Source: Terriglobia bacterium
GTDB lineage: Bacteria; Acidobacteriota; UBA6911
Direction: 5' to 3'
Assembly (NCBI GenBank): GCA_020072565.1
Contig: JAIQGI010000015.1
Location: forward strand, 1-64,000
DNA length: 64,000 bases
How positions within the stretch are numbered: the stretch's first letter is position 1; each line of letters begins with the position of its first letter. The position numbers were made by a program, and so were the translations under genes. A model generated the notes under the pieces. The model was not told where the DNA came from, made no database searches, and saw nothing but the letters and a program-made list of their open reading frames with translations. Below, piece after piece: positions 17,523 to 25,803 of this stretch.

Positions 17523-18317
17523 CTATTTCACGAGAGCAGTCGTGCCCGGCTGCCATTCGTAGCCGTAATAATCGATGCTCAGGCTCGATTTCCCAAAGAT
17601 CCGCAATTCCACTTCCGTACGGTTCGACTGGGGGAACCAGAAGTCGCCGAAGCGCGCGTACTGGTGGACGAAGTGTGTTTTCTTGATCCAGAAGGATGGG
17701 GATTTCGCCGGTTCGCCTTCGAGACGACTGATGGCGAAGTTGTCGCAATCGATCCAGAGCCTGCCGCGGAACAGGTATTTGTTGGCCGAACGCGGCTCGA
17801 CCGTGAAGATATATGCGCCGCTTGACTCGTCCATCCCGGAGAAGGTGAAGATGTAGTTCTGTCGTGAAATGTCCGTGTCTTTTCGTTCCTGCCGTCGGGC
17901 GGCTTCCCGCTCCGAGGCGAGCAGCGGCTCGATCACGCGTTTCTGAATGGTTCGTGAACCGCTGGTCTCCAGCACTCGAAAGCTCTTTTCTTCAGGCGCA
18001 GTGTACTGCATCTCCACCACCACGCTGGCCTGACGCCCGAGGAAGGAATTGGCAGCCTGGTAGCGGCGCAGGTTCCGGTAGGATTGCAGTGCTTTCTGGC
18101 GGGCGCTGTTCGATTCCTCCATCCTTGCGATCACATCATTGTGATTTACGACCGTGGCGGGTTGCTGTTCCCACAGCGGCAGGAGTCCGGCCAGAGCCAG
18201 AAGGACGGCTAGATTCGCGCTGGCGCTGCGGACATGCGCAGGCAGACATATGGCAGGGTAAGGCCGCAGGCGAAATACAAAGTTGCACAAAGTCCGAAGC
18301 ATGAATGTGGTGGTCAC
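17523..18317 (-). CDS. exported LolA-like protein, 264 aa
   Basis: An N-terminal membrane or signal segment (about residues 33-50, ANLAVLLALAGLLPLW) follows a long basic n-region. The remainder is a beta-rich domain with FTFSGMDESSGAYIF, RLWIDCDNFAISRLEGEP and KKTHFVHQYARFGDFWFP, the pattern of outer-membrane lipoprotein-sorting-like proteins in which a 'negligible change through fit' of a lipid-binding half-barrel is expected. The GTG start at 18317 has GAGGAGGA about 6 bases upstream. A shorter start at the ATG 18302 is possible but has a poorer site. It is convergent with the ABC membrane gene. Role unknown; it could carry lipid or act as an envelope sensor. Confidence 0.7.
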   Translation of the reverse strand: MTTTFMLRTLCNFVFRLRPYPAICLPAHVRSASANLAVLLALAGLLPLWEQQPATVVNHNDVIARMEESNSARQKALQSYRNLRRYQAANSFLGRQASVVVEMQYTAPEEKSFRVLETSGSRTIQKRVIEPLLASEREAARRQERKDTDISRQNYIFTFSGMDESSGAYIFTVEPRSANKYLFRGRLWIDCDNFAISRLEGEPAKSPSFWIKKTHFVHQYARFGDFWFPQSNRTEVELRIFGKSSLSIDYYGYEWQPGTTALVK

Positions 18318-18610
18318 GGCTTCCTCCTCGAGCGGTGGTGCTCTATATTTCCTGATCCCGGCCTGATGAACGCCATGTTCCGTTCGAGAGCATTCAAGGA
18401 TCCTAGGGTCTGTCCGTAGGAGCAGGATGAAAGGCGCGAACAGGAGGTTCTTGACGAATGAGCGCCTTCTGGAATCGCTCTCACCTAGGAATGCGAAATC
18501 GGGGAGGGAATCGGCTCAAAAAGGAAAGTAAAGGCTTCGGAGCGGCAGCTGAACTTTGTCGCACACAGATATGCGGCGGCATTGCTCCGCGTGAATCTGC
18601 GGTTCCTGCG

Positions 18611-20884
18611 TCACCTCACGACCTTCAGCCATTTATCTTGAGGGCGTGAGAACAGTTTGCGGTCGTCGCCGCCGATCGTGAGCTTCTGGGTAGTTTCATT
18701 CCAGCGGATCTGGGCGAGGCTGTATTTGCCCTTCTCATATTCGTAGGTCAAGCCGTCATCCTGATACAGATCGAACTGGGCGTCCGCGCCGGCATAGACC
18801 CACAGTTCCAATTCTTTCTGCTCGGCCCTCGTGTTGGGGATGTCGTTCCCGTGCGGAATGATGGATCCCGCTCGGACGAACAACGGCAGCAGATCCAGCG
18901 GCGCATCCGCGAACAGGCGCTGCCCGCCGGCGAATTTCCTGCCGGTCCAGTAGTCGTACCAGGCCGAACCCTTCGGAAGATAGACCTCGCGGCCGGCTCT
19001 CCCTTTTTCGACCATGGGAGCAACCAGAAACGCGGGGCCGAACATATATTCATCTTTGAGATTCCGGACCTCGGGATCCTGCGGAAAATCCATGAACAGC
19101 GCCCTCATGAACGGGGCGCCCGTTTCGGTTACTGAATGTGCCAGAGAATAAATGTAAGGCAGCAGCCGGTAGCGCAGGCGCAGATATTTGGCCAGGATCC
19201 TCTCGACGCCTTCACCGAAGGACCAGACTTCATTTTCCGGGATCGAACCGTGAGCTCGAAATGTGGGACAAAAGGCTCCATATTCGAACCAGCGGATGTA
19301 CAGCTCGGAATACTCATCCCGGGCGGAACTGCCGCTGGATGCCAGGGGGGGATAACCGCCGCCGACGGCAGAAGACCAATAGGCCAGACCGGAAGCCGTC
19401 ATGTTGAGGCCTGCCGGGATCTGGCGCTTCAATGCCTCCCATTGCGGGCTTGTGTCCGACGAGCCGAAGGTGGTTCCGTACTGCTGGGCGCCCAGGTAGG
19501 CCCCACGCGAGAGGATCAGGCACCTCTCCTTGGCGTCGTGACGGTGCCCTTCGTAGACGGCTTTGGCCTGCATCAACGGAAAGAGGTTGAGAATCCTGGC
19601 GCCCATGCCGGCGTTGAATACCAGGGCAGACGGTATGAGGTCGGATTGATTCCCATCCAGCCACCAGCTCGTGAACCCCTTGGCAGCGTAATTCTCCTGG
19701 ATGTTGTTCCAGAACCAGGACGCGCAGGAAGGTTTGGTGGTATCGATCAAGGCGCTGCGCGTGTCCTGGGCCGGCTTGCCATCTTTGTCATTGCCGAGGC
19801 AGCCCATGGCCTCGAGGGTGTCGAACTGGGACGATCCCAATTGGATGCGGGGCCAGCAGGAAATCATGAGCTTGAAACCCAGCCTGTCGAGCTCGGCATT
19901 CATGCTGCGAGGATCGGACCATTGCTTGTCATCAATGCCCATCTCTCCCAGGTTTATCGCCAGCATGTCGGCCGGATATCCCTTTTCGCGGTATTTGCGC
20001 GCAACCTGCAGGAGTTCATCCTGTGTCTTGGATCCCAGCTTGGCCTGGATGTACCCGAGAGCGGATTTTGGGGGAAGCGGAGTCACCCCCGTCAGGAAGC
20101 GATATCCTTTATATATGTCGTCAGTCGTGTTGCCGTAGATAACGAAGTAGGAGAGAGCGTCGCCGACCTCTGCATCCCAGGTGGTCACGCCTGTTTTTCC
20201 GGGAGTGACAGTCGTTTTCGAAGGGTTGTCGAAAACGAGACCATATTTTCGGTTTGTTACCAGAAAAGGCACGGCGACGGCTTCACCTTCGGCCGGCTGA
20301 TAGTCGTGCCAAAGCCGAACCGTTTCTCCCCGGTGATCCATCCAGCCATTCCCATGTTGCCCGAGGCCGTAATAGGCCTCATCGTCGGGCGCGACGAACT
20401 CGGCGTGTACGTTGAAAGTATCTTCGCCCGATACCCGGGCGTCTTTCAAGTGGTACCGCCTCGAGGACAAGAGGACATTCTGCTTCTGGTCAAGAAAGGT
20501 AATTTGAGCCGTTTTGCGGTCCACGCTAGCTGTCAGCTGGGCGGTGGAGAGTCTGAGCGATCCCACAGTGGCGTCAACGCGATACTTTGGGTTTGATGGG
20601 CTCGCGCTGAATCCCCAAAGAGGCAAGGCCGTTTTTTCCGGGCCGGGGAAATAGCGAATTTGTATGATGTTGTCTGCGTAGGGTTTGATAATCAAAACAC
20701 CTGCGTCGCATTTGAGGACCGCTTCCTGATTGATATGCTCGAAACTGGTTACCCGCTGGGGCGCGTGGATGGAATCGGACGGCGCCGGATCCTGGCCTGC
20801 GGTGAGGACAATCCCCAGGAGCGGGCCCAAAGCCAGGAGCGGAACCGTCGAAGAGACTCTCCTGCGGAGTGCGCGGATGGGCAT
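18611..20884 (-). CDS. exported glycoside hydrolase family 31 (alpha-glucosidase/alpha-xylosidase type)
   Basis: A 757-aa enzyme with a signal peptide (PLLALGPLLGIVLTAG, about residues 15-31). It has the N-terminal GH31 beta-sandwich (YYGLGQHGNGWMDHRG) and a (beta/alpha)8 barrel with likely nucleophile D410 in WWLDGNQSD and acid/base D477 in FGSSDTSPQW. The late motif FCPTFRAHG and a C-terminal beta domain (AGSIIPHGN) follow. The start at 20884 follows GGGGAG; the frame extends 13 codons further without a better site. GH31 enzymes act on alpha-linked glucosides, xylosides or galactosides. The gene is divergent from galT-galK, which favours an alpha-galactoside or mixed oligosaccharide substrate, but this is inference. 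Its 3' end faces the intergenic space at 18318-18610. Confidence 0.88.
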   Translation of the reverse strand: MPIRALRRRVSSTVPLLALGPLLGIVLTAGQDPAPSDSIHAPQRVTSFEHINQEAVLKCDAGVLIIKPYADNIIQIRYFPGPEKTALPLWGFSASPSNPKYRVDATVGSLRLSTAQLTASVDRKTAQITFLDQKQNVLLSSRRYHLKDARVSGEDTFNVHAEFVAPDDEAYYGLGQHGNGWMDHRGETVRLWHDYQPAEGEAVAVPFLVTNRKYGLVFDNPSKTTVTPGKTGVTTWDAEVGDALSYFVIYGNTTDDIYKGYRFLTGVTPLPPKSALGYIQAKLGSKTQDELLQVARKYREKGYPADMLAINLGEMGIDDKQWSDPRSMNAELDRLGFKLMISCWPRIQLGSSQFDTLEAMGCLGNDKDGKPAQDTRSALIDTTKPSCASWFWNNIQENYAAKGFTSWWLDGNQSDLIPSALVFNAGMGARILNLFPLMQAKAVYEGHRHDAKERCLILSRGAYLGAQQYGTTFGSSDTSPQWEALKRQIPAGLNMTASGLAYWSSAVGGGYPPLASSGSSARDEYSELYIRWFEYGAFCPTFRAHGSIPENEVWSFGEGVERILAKYLRLRYRLLPYIYSLAHSVTETGAPFMRALFMDFPQDPEVRNLKDEYMFGPAFLVAPMVEKGRAGREVYLPKGSAWYDYWTGRKFAGGQRLFADAPLDLLPLFVRAGSIIPHGNDIPNTRAEQKELELWVYAGADAQFDLYQDDGLTYEYEKGKYSLAQIRWNETTQKLTIGGDDRKLFSRPQDKWLKVVR

Positions 20885-21317
20885 GGTTTCTCCCCTCTTG
20901 CCCGAGTTACGAAACCCCGCCAATTCTAGCAGGGATAGTCAGGAGGCACAGGATAAAAAAATCAATGCAAACCGCAATCCAGCTCTCCCACAGTATCAAT
21001 CGGACCGAACCGGCTGCCGCGTGAAGAAAAATCTCAGCGCAGAGGGTGCGGGGCACGCCGGGTTGAAACTCTTTCCTTGACATTGATTGGTTGCGTTTTT
21101 CCCTGCGGTCTCTGCGTTCTCAGCGTCGAGATGTTTCCCCTCTCGCCGAAGTGCCGCCACATCTTTCGCCTTGCCTTTCCGCTTTCTCCCGCGATAGCAT
21201 GGCGTCCTGATTTCACCCGAACGAAATCGGCCAAGGAACCGAGCAAACAGGTTTTGGCGTGATTCCGATCCATCATCCGAACTCCTTTTTCAACATGCGC
21301 AGAGGGGCCGAATTGCC
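20885..21317. other. divergent intergenic region between GH31 and galT, with an R5 repeat
   Basis: This 433-bp space must hold the promoters for the GH31 gene and the gal operon. A CTCTGCG-type repeat (R5) is at 21096-21130. No convincing operator palindrome or -35/-10 pair could be picked out by eye. No gene in it is convincing. Confidence 0.5.
21096..21130. repeat. dispersed repeat R5, copy 1
   Basis: The sequence GCGGTCTCTGCGTTCTCAGCG shows the alternating CTCTGCG/CTCAGCG pattern, shared with 56934-56958 where the order is GCGGTCTCAGCG-A-TCTCTGCG. Confidence 0.5.
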
Positions 21318-22388
21318 ATGAAATTCCGGCCCATGCCCGCACCCATCCAGGACCAGCCCCACCGGCGCTACAACCCGCTCGCGGGCGAGTGGATTCTCGT
21401 GTCCCCGCACCGCACACAACGCCCCTGGCGGGGAAAGATGGAGACTGCCCCTGCGGTTCAACGCCCATCCTATGACCCGGACTGCTATCTTTGCCCGGGA
21501 AATCCAAGGGCGAACGGTGCGTCGAACCCGCAATACTCGGGCGTTTATGTATTCGACAACGACTTCAGCGCCCTCCTTCCGGAGACCCAGCCTTTTGTCG
21601 GTGGAGACCGCCCCTTCGTGCGCCAGGAAGCGGTGCAGGGTGTTTGCCGGGTGCTTTGTTTCTCGCCGCGCCATGATCTCACCCTGGCTTTGATGGGTGT
21701 TGAAGAGATCCTCCAGGTTGTGGAGATGTGGGCTGATCAGGTCCGGGAACTGGGGCGCCTCTACCGGTGGGCGCAGATATTCGAAAACAGGGGTGAGATC
21801 ATGGGATGCTCCAACGCGCATCCTCACGGGCAATTGTGGGCTGCAAGTGCGCTCCCCAATGAACCCTTCAAAGAAGATATGCATCAGCGCGTCTTTCGGG
21901 ACGAGTACGGGGCGGTCCTTCTTCTCGACTATCTTGAATTCGAAGAGGCCGAGCGCACCCGTGTGGTGGTCGACAATGACCATTGGACGGCACTGGTTCC
22001 ATTCTGGGCGGTGTGGCCGTTTGAGACGATCCTGCTCCCGCGCCGCCACATCCATCGGATTACCGAGCTGATTGCCCCCGAGCGGCAGGCGTTGGCGGAG
22101 ATCCTCAAACGCCTGCTCACCCGCTATGACAACCTGTTCAACATCTCTTTTCCCTATACCATGGGATGGCACGGCGCCCCGAGCGGCGCAGGCGACTGTT
22201 CTCATTGGCAGCTGCATGCACACTTCTATCCTCCGTTGCTCCGCTCCGCGACCGTGAAGAAATTCATGGTCGGCTACGAGATGCTTGCGGAACCGCAACG
22301 GGATATCACACCTGAAGCGGCAGCCGAGCGCCTGCAATCGCTGTCGGAAGTGCATTACACATCGATCCCGAAGGATTCAAAAAGATGA
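21318..22388 (+). CDS. galT: galactose-1-phosphate uridylyltransferase
   Basis: A 356-aa HIT-superfamily enzyme that exchanges UMP between UDP-glucose and galactose-1-phosphate in the Leloir pathway. The active-site motif is H168-P169-H170 in [10 protein letters not shown], with H170 the expected uridylylated residue. C56 and C59 (CYLC) match the zinc site of classical GalT. Late motifs [21 protein letters not shown] and [10 protein letters not shown] are also typical of class I GalT. It overlaps galK by ATGA. Length is normal for the family (about 350 aa). It heads the plus-strand galactose operon; the promoter would lie in 20885-21317. Confidence 0.94.
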   Translation: MKFRPMPAPIQDQPHRRYNPLAGEWILVSPHRTQRPWRGKMETAPAVQRPSYDPDCYLCPGNPRANGASNPQYSGVYVFDNDFSALLPETQPFVGGDRPFVRQEAVQGVCRVLCFSPRHDLTLALMGVEEILQVVEMWADQVRELGRLYRWAQIFENRGEIMGCSNAHPHGQLWAASALPNEPFKEDMHQRVFRDEYGAVLLLDYLEFEEAERTRVVVDNDHWTALVPFWAVWPFETILLPRRHIHRITELIAPERQALAEILKRLLTRYDNLFNISFPYTMGWHGAPSGAGDCSHWQLHAHFYPPLLRSATVKKFMVGYEMLAEPQRDITPEAAAERLQSLSEVHYTSIPKDSKR

Positions 22389-23665
22389 CGAACGCTGTGC
22401 CTGGGACTCGGGTTCTCGCGCAGATCTACGCAGCTGACGGGATGACTCTTGCCAGGCAGACAGATCGGTGGGGAAGACTGCTCGGCCAATTCCGGCGCCG
22501 GTTCGGAGAGTCGGACGTTCATCTATTCAGCGCGCCCGGCAGGACAGAGATCTGCGGCAATCACACCGACCATAACCATGGAATGGTATTGGCGGCCGGG
22601 GTGGATCTGGATTCCATCGCGGTGGCGGCGCCGTCATCGGATGAAACGATTACGGTTTGCTCCGAGGGATATGGCCGGCCTTTTGTGGTGGCGCTCGAAG
22701 ACCTCTCCGTTGTCGCTGCGGAGCGCGGTACGACGACTGCGTTGATCCGGGGCATCGCCTCCCGTTTCCGGGAACTCGGATATGCAGCCGGCGGTTTTCG
22801 CGCCTGCCTTGCGAGCGATGTGCCGGTGGGCTCAGGACTGTCCTCGTCAGCCTCCGTCGAAGTGCTCATCGCCACCATTTTGAATGCCCTGCATAACGGT
22901 ACTCAGGTGGATGCCGAGCAGATCGCCTTGATCGGCCAGTTTGCCGAAAATGAGTATTTCGGAAAGCCCTGCGGTTTGATGGATCAGATTACCTGCGCGG
23001 TCGGCGGCATCGTAAAGATTGATTTCAACGATCCCGGTGCTCCCGTAGTGGAGAAGATCGCTTTTGACTTTGCGGCGTCGGGTTACAGCCTCCTCGTCGT
23101 CGACACCGGCGGCAGTCACGCGGACCTGACCGAGGACTATGCTTCGATTCCACGAGAGATGAAATGGGTGGCGGCGCGATTCGGCCGGGAGGTCTGCCGG
23201 CAAATCTCAGAACAGGAGCTATTGAACAACCTTGCCGGGCTCCGTGCCGGCGTCGGCGACCGGGCGATTCTGCGCGCCCTGCATTTCCTCAAGGAGAATC
23301 AGCGGGTCGATTTACAGGTGGCGGCGTTGAGGAACAAAGATATGCAGGGATTCCTGGAGTTGATCGAGGAGTCCGGGAATTCATCCTATCGGTGGCTGCA
23401 AAACTGCGTCAGCGCCCGGGCCGGGACCGAACAGGGAATTCCCCTGGCGTTGGCTCTGGCCGAGGGCTTTGTCCGGAGATGCGGCGGAGCTTGCCGCGTT
23501 CATGGCGGCGGATTTGCCGGCACCATCCAGGTCTTCATCCCCTGCGCGTGCGCGGACGAATTTCGCACGTTGATGGAATCGGCATTTGGATCAGGGTGCG
23601 TCAAAATCCTGCGGGTGCGCCCCCAAGGCGCGTTGGAATTGAAACCCGAGGACAGCAGGCAATGA
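22385..23665 (+). CDS. galK: galactokinase
   Basis: A 426-aa GHMP kinase that phosphorylates galactose to galactose-1-phosphate. The galactokinase signature appears as [15 protein letters not shown] (52-66), the GNHTDH variant also seen in clostridial GalK, and the ATP loop is [11 protein letters not shown] (147-157). The C-terminal GHMP motif is [18 protein letters not shown]. The start overlaps the galT stop (ATGA), so the two are co-translated. It supplies the substrate for GalT. galE is not present in the window. The length is slightly above the usual 390 aa because of an N-terminal extension of about 30 residues. Confidence 0.93.
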   Translation: MTNAVPGTRVLAQIYAADGMTLARQTDRWGRLLGQFRRRFGESDVHLFSAPGRTEICGNHTDHNHGMVLAAGVDLDSIAVAAPSSDETITVCSEGYGRPFVVALEDLSVVAAERGTTTALIRGIASRFRELGYAAGGFRACLASDVPVGSGLSSSASVEVLIATILNALHNGTQVDAEQIALIGQFAENEYFGKPCGLMDQITCAVGGIVKIDFNDPGAPVVEKIAFDFAASGYSLLVVDTGGSHADLTEDYASIPREMKWVAARFGREVCRQISEQELLNNLAGLRAGVGDRAILRALHFLKENQRVDLQVAALRNKDMQGFLELIEESGNSSYRWLQNCVSARAGTEQGIPLALALAEGFVRRCGGACRVHGGGFAGTIQVFIPCACADEFRTLMESAFGSGCVKILRVRPQGALELKPEDSRQ

Positions 23666-23682
23666 AATCAGGACAATTGAAA

Positions 23683-23765
23683 CCGCCAAGATGCCAAGGC
23701 GCCAAGACACCGAAATGTGAGGCTCCCGGCCTCGTGGAATCTTGGCGTCCTGGCGGCTCATGTTG
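23683..23765. repeat. dispersed repeat R4, copy 1 (CGCCAAG hairpin)
   Basis: The arm CCGCCAAGATGCCAAGGCGC is mirrored by TCTTGGCGTCCTGGCGG at the right end, so the element can fold into a long imperfect hairpin. It lies between galK and the symporter gene. A related shorter stretch is at 38932-38972. Confidence 0.65.
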
Positions 23766-23801
23766 TCAATTCTGTGCGCTAAGGTGACGGAAAGGAATTC
23801 T

Positions 23802-25463
23802 ATGGTTACGCTTGGCCTAAGTCCTGTGGATTGGCTCATTATTGGCGTTTATTTCGCCTTCATCATCGGGCTCGGGGTTTATCTCAAGCGCTACACGAAG
23901 AGTCAGGAAGACTTCTTCATGGCGGGCAGGAAAAACAGCTCCTGGGTGGCGGGTCTGGCCTTTCTGTCGGCGAACCTGGGGGCTCTCGAACTGCTCGGCA
24001 TGACCGGAAACACCTTTAAGTATGGGATGTATGTGGCGCATTTTTACTGGATCGGCGCCATTCCGGCGATGGTCTTTCTCGGCGTCTATATGATGCCGTT
24101 CTATTACAGCAGCCGGATCCACTCGGTGCCGGGGTATCTGAAACTGCGTTTCGATGAGAAGACGCGGGTGTTGAACGCGGTTGCGTTCGCCGGGATGACG
24201 CTCCTGGTGTCCGGGATCAATCTCTACGCGATGGCGCTGGTGCTGCACACCTTCGTGGGCTGGAACTGGGACGTCAGCATGTGGATTTCCGCAGGGACCG
24301 TGGCGGCATACGTCACCCTGAGCGGGCTCCTGTCTGCGATCTTTACCGAGATCATCCAGTTCTTCCTGATCTGGTTTGGCCTGTTTCTGGTGTCGGTCCT
24401 CGGCATTGTGGAGATCGGGGGCGTCAAGGAAGTTTTCGCGCGCATCCCGCCGTCCTTTGCCACGCTGTGGTCCACCTCGGCCGACCCGGCTCAAAACGGC
24501 ATGGCCATCACCTGGGCCGGCATTGTTCTCGGCCTCGGGTTCGTGCTCTCGTTCGGCTATTGGACCACGGATTTTCTTGTGGTGCAGCGTGCCTTTTCGG
24601 CCCGCGACCTGCGCGCGGCGCGGATGACCCCGATCATTGCCTCCTTTTTCAAGATGGCGGTTCCGTTTCTTGTGATCATGGCGGGTCTGGTCGCCTGGGT
24701 TCTGGCCAACGATCCGAAAAGCGGTTTTTCCCTGTTGCGCGATGGCGGCCAGATCAACTTTGACTCTGCGTTACCGCTGCTGATTCAGCGGTACTATCCG
24801 ACCGGTTTGATCGGCTTGGGGATCACAGCGCTGCTGGCCGGGTTCATGGCCGGGCAGGCTGGCAATGTCAGCGCCTTCAACACAGTCTGGACCTACGACA
24901 TTTACAGGGCCTTGATCAATCCCAAGGCGTCGGACGAGCTGCTCCTGTGGATGGGAAGAGTGACCACGGTCGTCGGCATCATCCTCAGTGTAGGCACCGC
25001 GTATTGGGCCAAGAGTTTCCCCAGCATCATGGATTACATGCAGGCGATCTTTTCATGGGTGAATGCGCCCCTGTTCGCCACAATGTTGCTGGGCATGTTT
25101 GTCGTGTGGATCACGCCCAACGGCGCGTTCTGGGGGCTGCTAGCGGGCATGGGCTCATCCTTCACCCTCTTTCTTGCCGTCAAGTTTCAGTGGATCGATC
25201 CGGCCTCGATCACGCTATCCCCTACTGCGAGCGATATGGCCGCGAATTTCTGGCGGGCCTGGTGGGCGTGGGTGATCTGCTTCGTGGTCACGATCCTCGT
25301 CAGTGTGTTCACGCGCAAAAAGCCCGCGCAAGAGCTCGTCGGACTGGTGAAAGGGCTGACGGCAGAGAAGTCCCTGCAACCGGTTCCCTTCATCAAGACA
25401 CCGGAATTCTATGGGATTGTGTCGGTTGCGATTCTGATCATCCTCAATATTTATTTCTGGTAG
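23802..25463 (+). CDS. sodium/solute symporter (SSS family), probably for galactose
   Basis: A 553-aa integral membrane protein with about 14 helices. It shows the SSS hallmark FFMAGRKNSSWVAGLAFLSA and a sodium-symporter-like GLGITALLAGFMAGQAGNVSA segment. The start at 23802 has AAAGGAA about 5 bases upstream; the upstream ATG at 23742 would translate part of the R4 repeat. SSS-family proteins couple Na+ to sugar uptake (SGLT-like). Position between galK and a GH35 beta-galactosidase supports galactose as the substrate, an inference from context. A 67-aa membrane protein follows 9 bases after its stop. Confidence 0.9.
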   Translation: MVTLGLSPVDWLIIGVYFAFIIGLGVYLKRYTKSQEDFFMAGRKNSSWVAGLAFLSANLGALELLGMTGNTFKYGMYVAHFYWIGAIPAMVFLGVYMMPFYYSSRIHSVPGYLKLRFDEKTRVLNAVAFAGMTLLVSGINLYAMALVLHTFVGWNWDVSMWISAGTVAAYVTLSGLLSAIFTEIIQFFLIWFGLFLVSVLGIVEIGGVKEVFARIPPSFATLWSTSADPAQNGMAITWAGIVLGLGFVLSFGYWTTDFLVVQRAFSARDLRAARMTPIIASFFKMAVPFLVIMAGLVAWVLANDPKSGFSLLRDGGQINFDSALPLLIQRYYPTGLIGLGITALLAGFMAGQAGNVSAFNTVWTYDIYRALINPKASDELLLWMGRVTTVVGIILSVGTAYWAKSFPSIMDYMQAIFSWVNAPLFATMLLGMFVVWITPNGAFWGLLAGMGSSFTLFLAVKFQWIDPASITLSPTASDMAANFWRAWWAWVICFVVTILVSVFTRKKPAQELVGLVKGLTAEKSLQPVPFIKTPEFYGIVSVAILIILNIYFW

Positions 25464-25472
25464 GGGCCTGAT

Positions 25473-25676
25473 ATGAAATCCATCTGGTACTTCGTCGGCT
25501 TGCTCCTCACTACGATGGGGGCCATCATCACCTTATCCGCAATATATTCGTTGGTGAACCCTCCGGCGGACACGAAGGTCCTCTCCCGGCTGCACCCGGA
25601 CCTCTGGTGGGGGCTCTTCATGTTGGCCTTCGGGCTGGCCTTTGCCCTGCTTAACCGCCGCAAAATCGTTCGGTGA
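25473..25676 (+). CDS. 67-aa two-helix membrane protein, possible symporter partner
   Basis: The protein has two predicted transmembrane helices (residues 5-26, YFVGLLLTTMGAIITL; and 45-60, WWGLFMLAFGLAFALL), a Pro-Pro turn (NPPADTK) and a basic end (NRRKIVR). It begins 9 bases after the symporter stop, in the same direction, and is followed by the R3 inverted repeat and the GH35 gene. Small membrane partners are known for some SSS transporters (the DUF4212-type small subunit), but this one is not clearly of that family. A role in stabilising or regulating the symporter is inference only. Confidence 0.7.
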   Translation: MKSIWYFVGLLLTTMGAIITLSAIYSLVNPPADTKVLSRLHPDLWWGLFMLAFGLAFALLNRRKIVR

Positions 25677-25678
25677 TT

Positions 25679-25755
25679 CTCCGGAGTGCGGCGGCATGAC
25701 GCTGCGTTCGAATTCCGCATCTGCCAAAGCAGGATCATGCCGCTGCACTCCGGAG
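25679..25755. repeat. dispersed repeat R3, copy 1 (long inverted repeat)
   Basis: Two 21-base arms (25679-25699 and 25735-25755) are inverted copies with a single mismatch; each starts CTCCGGAGTGC when read inward. The spacer is 35 bases. Followed by GGAGCGCCGC, also present in the copy at 33942. It begins 3 bases after the small membrane protein's stop and could act as a transcript-stabilising or terminating hairpin upstream of GH35. Confidence 0.85.
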
Positions 25756-25803
25756 CGCCGCTTCGCGACGCCGACCGTGGCGGATCGGTGTCATGGGAGC
25801 AAT

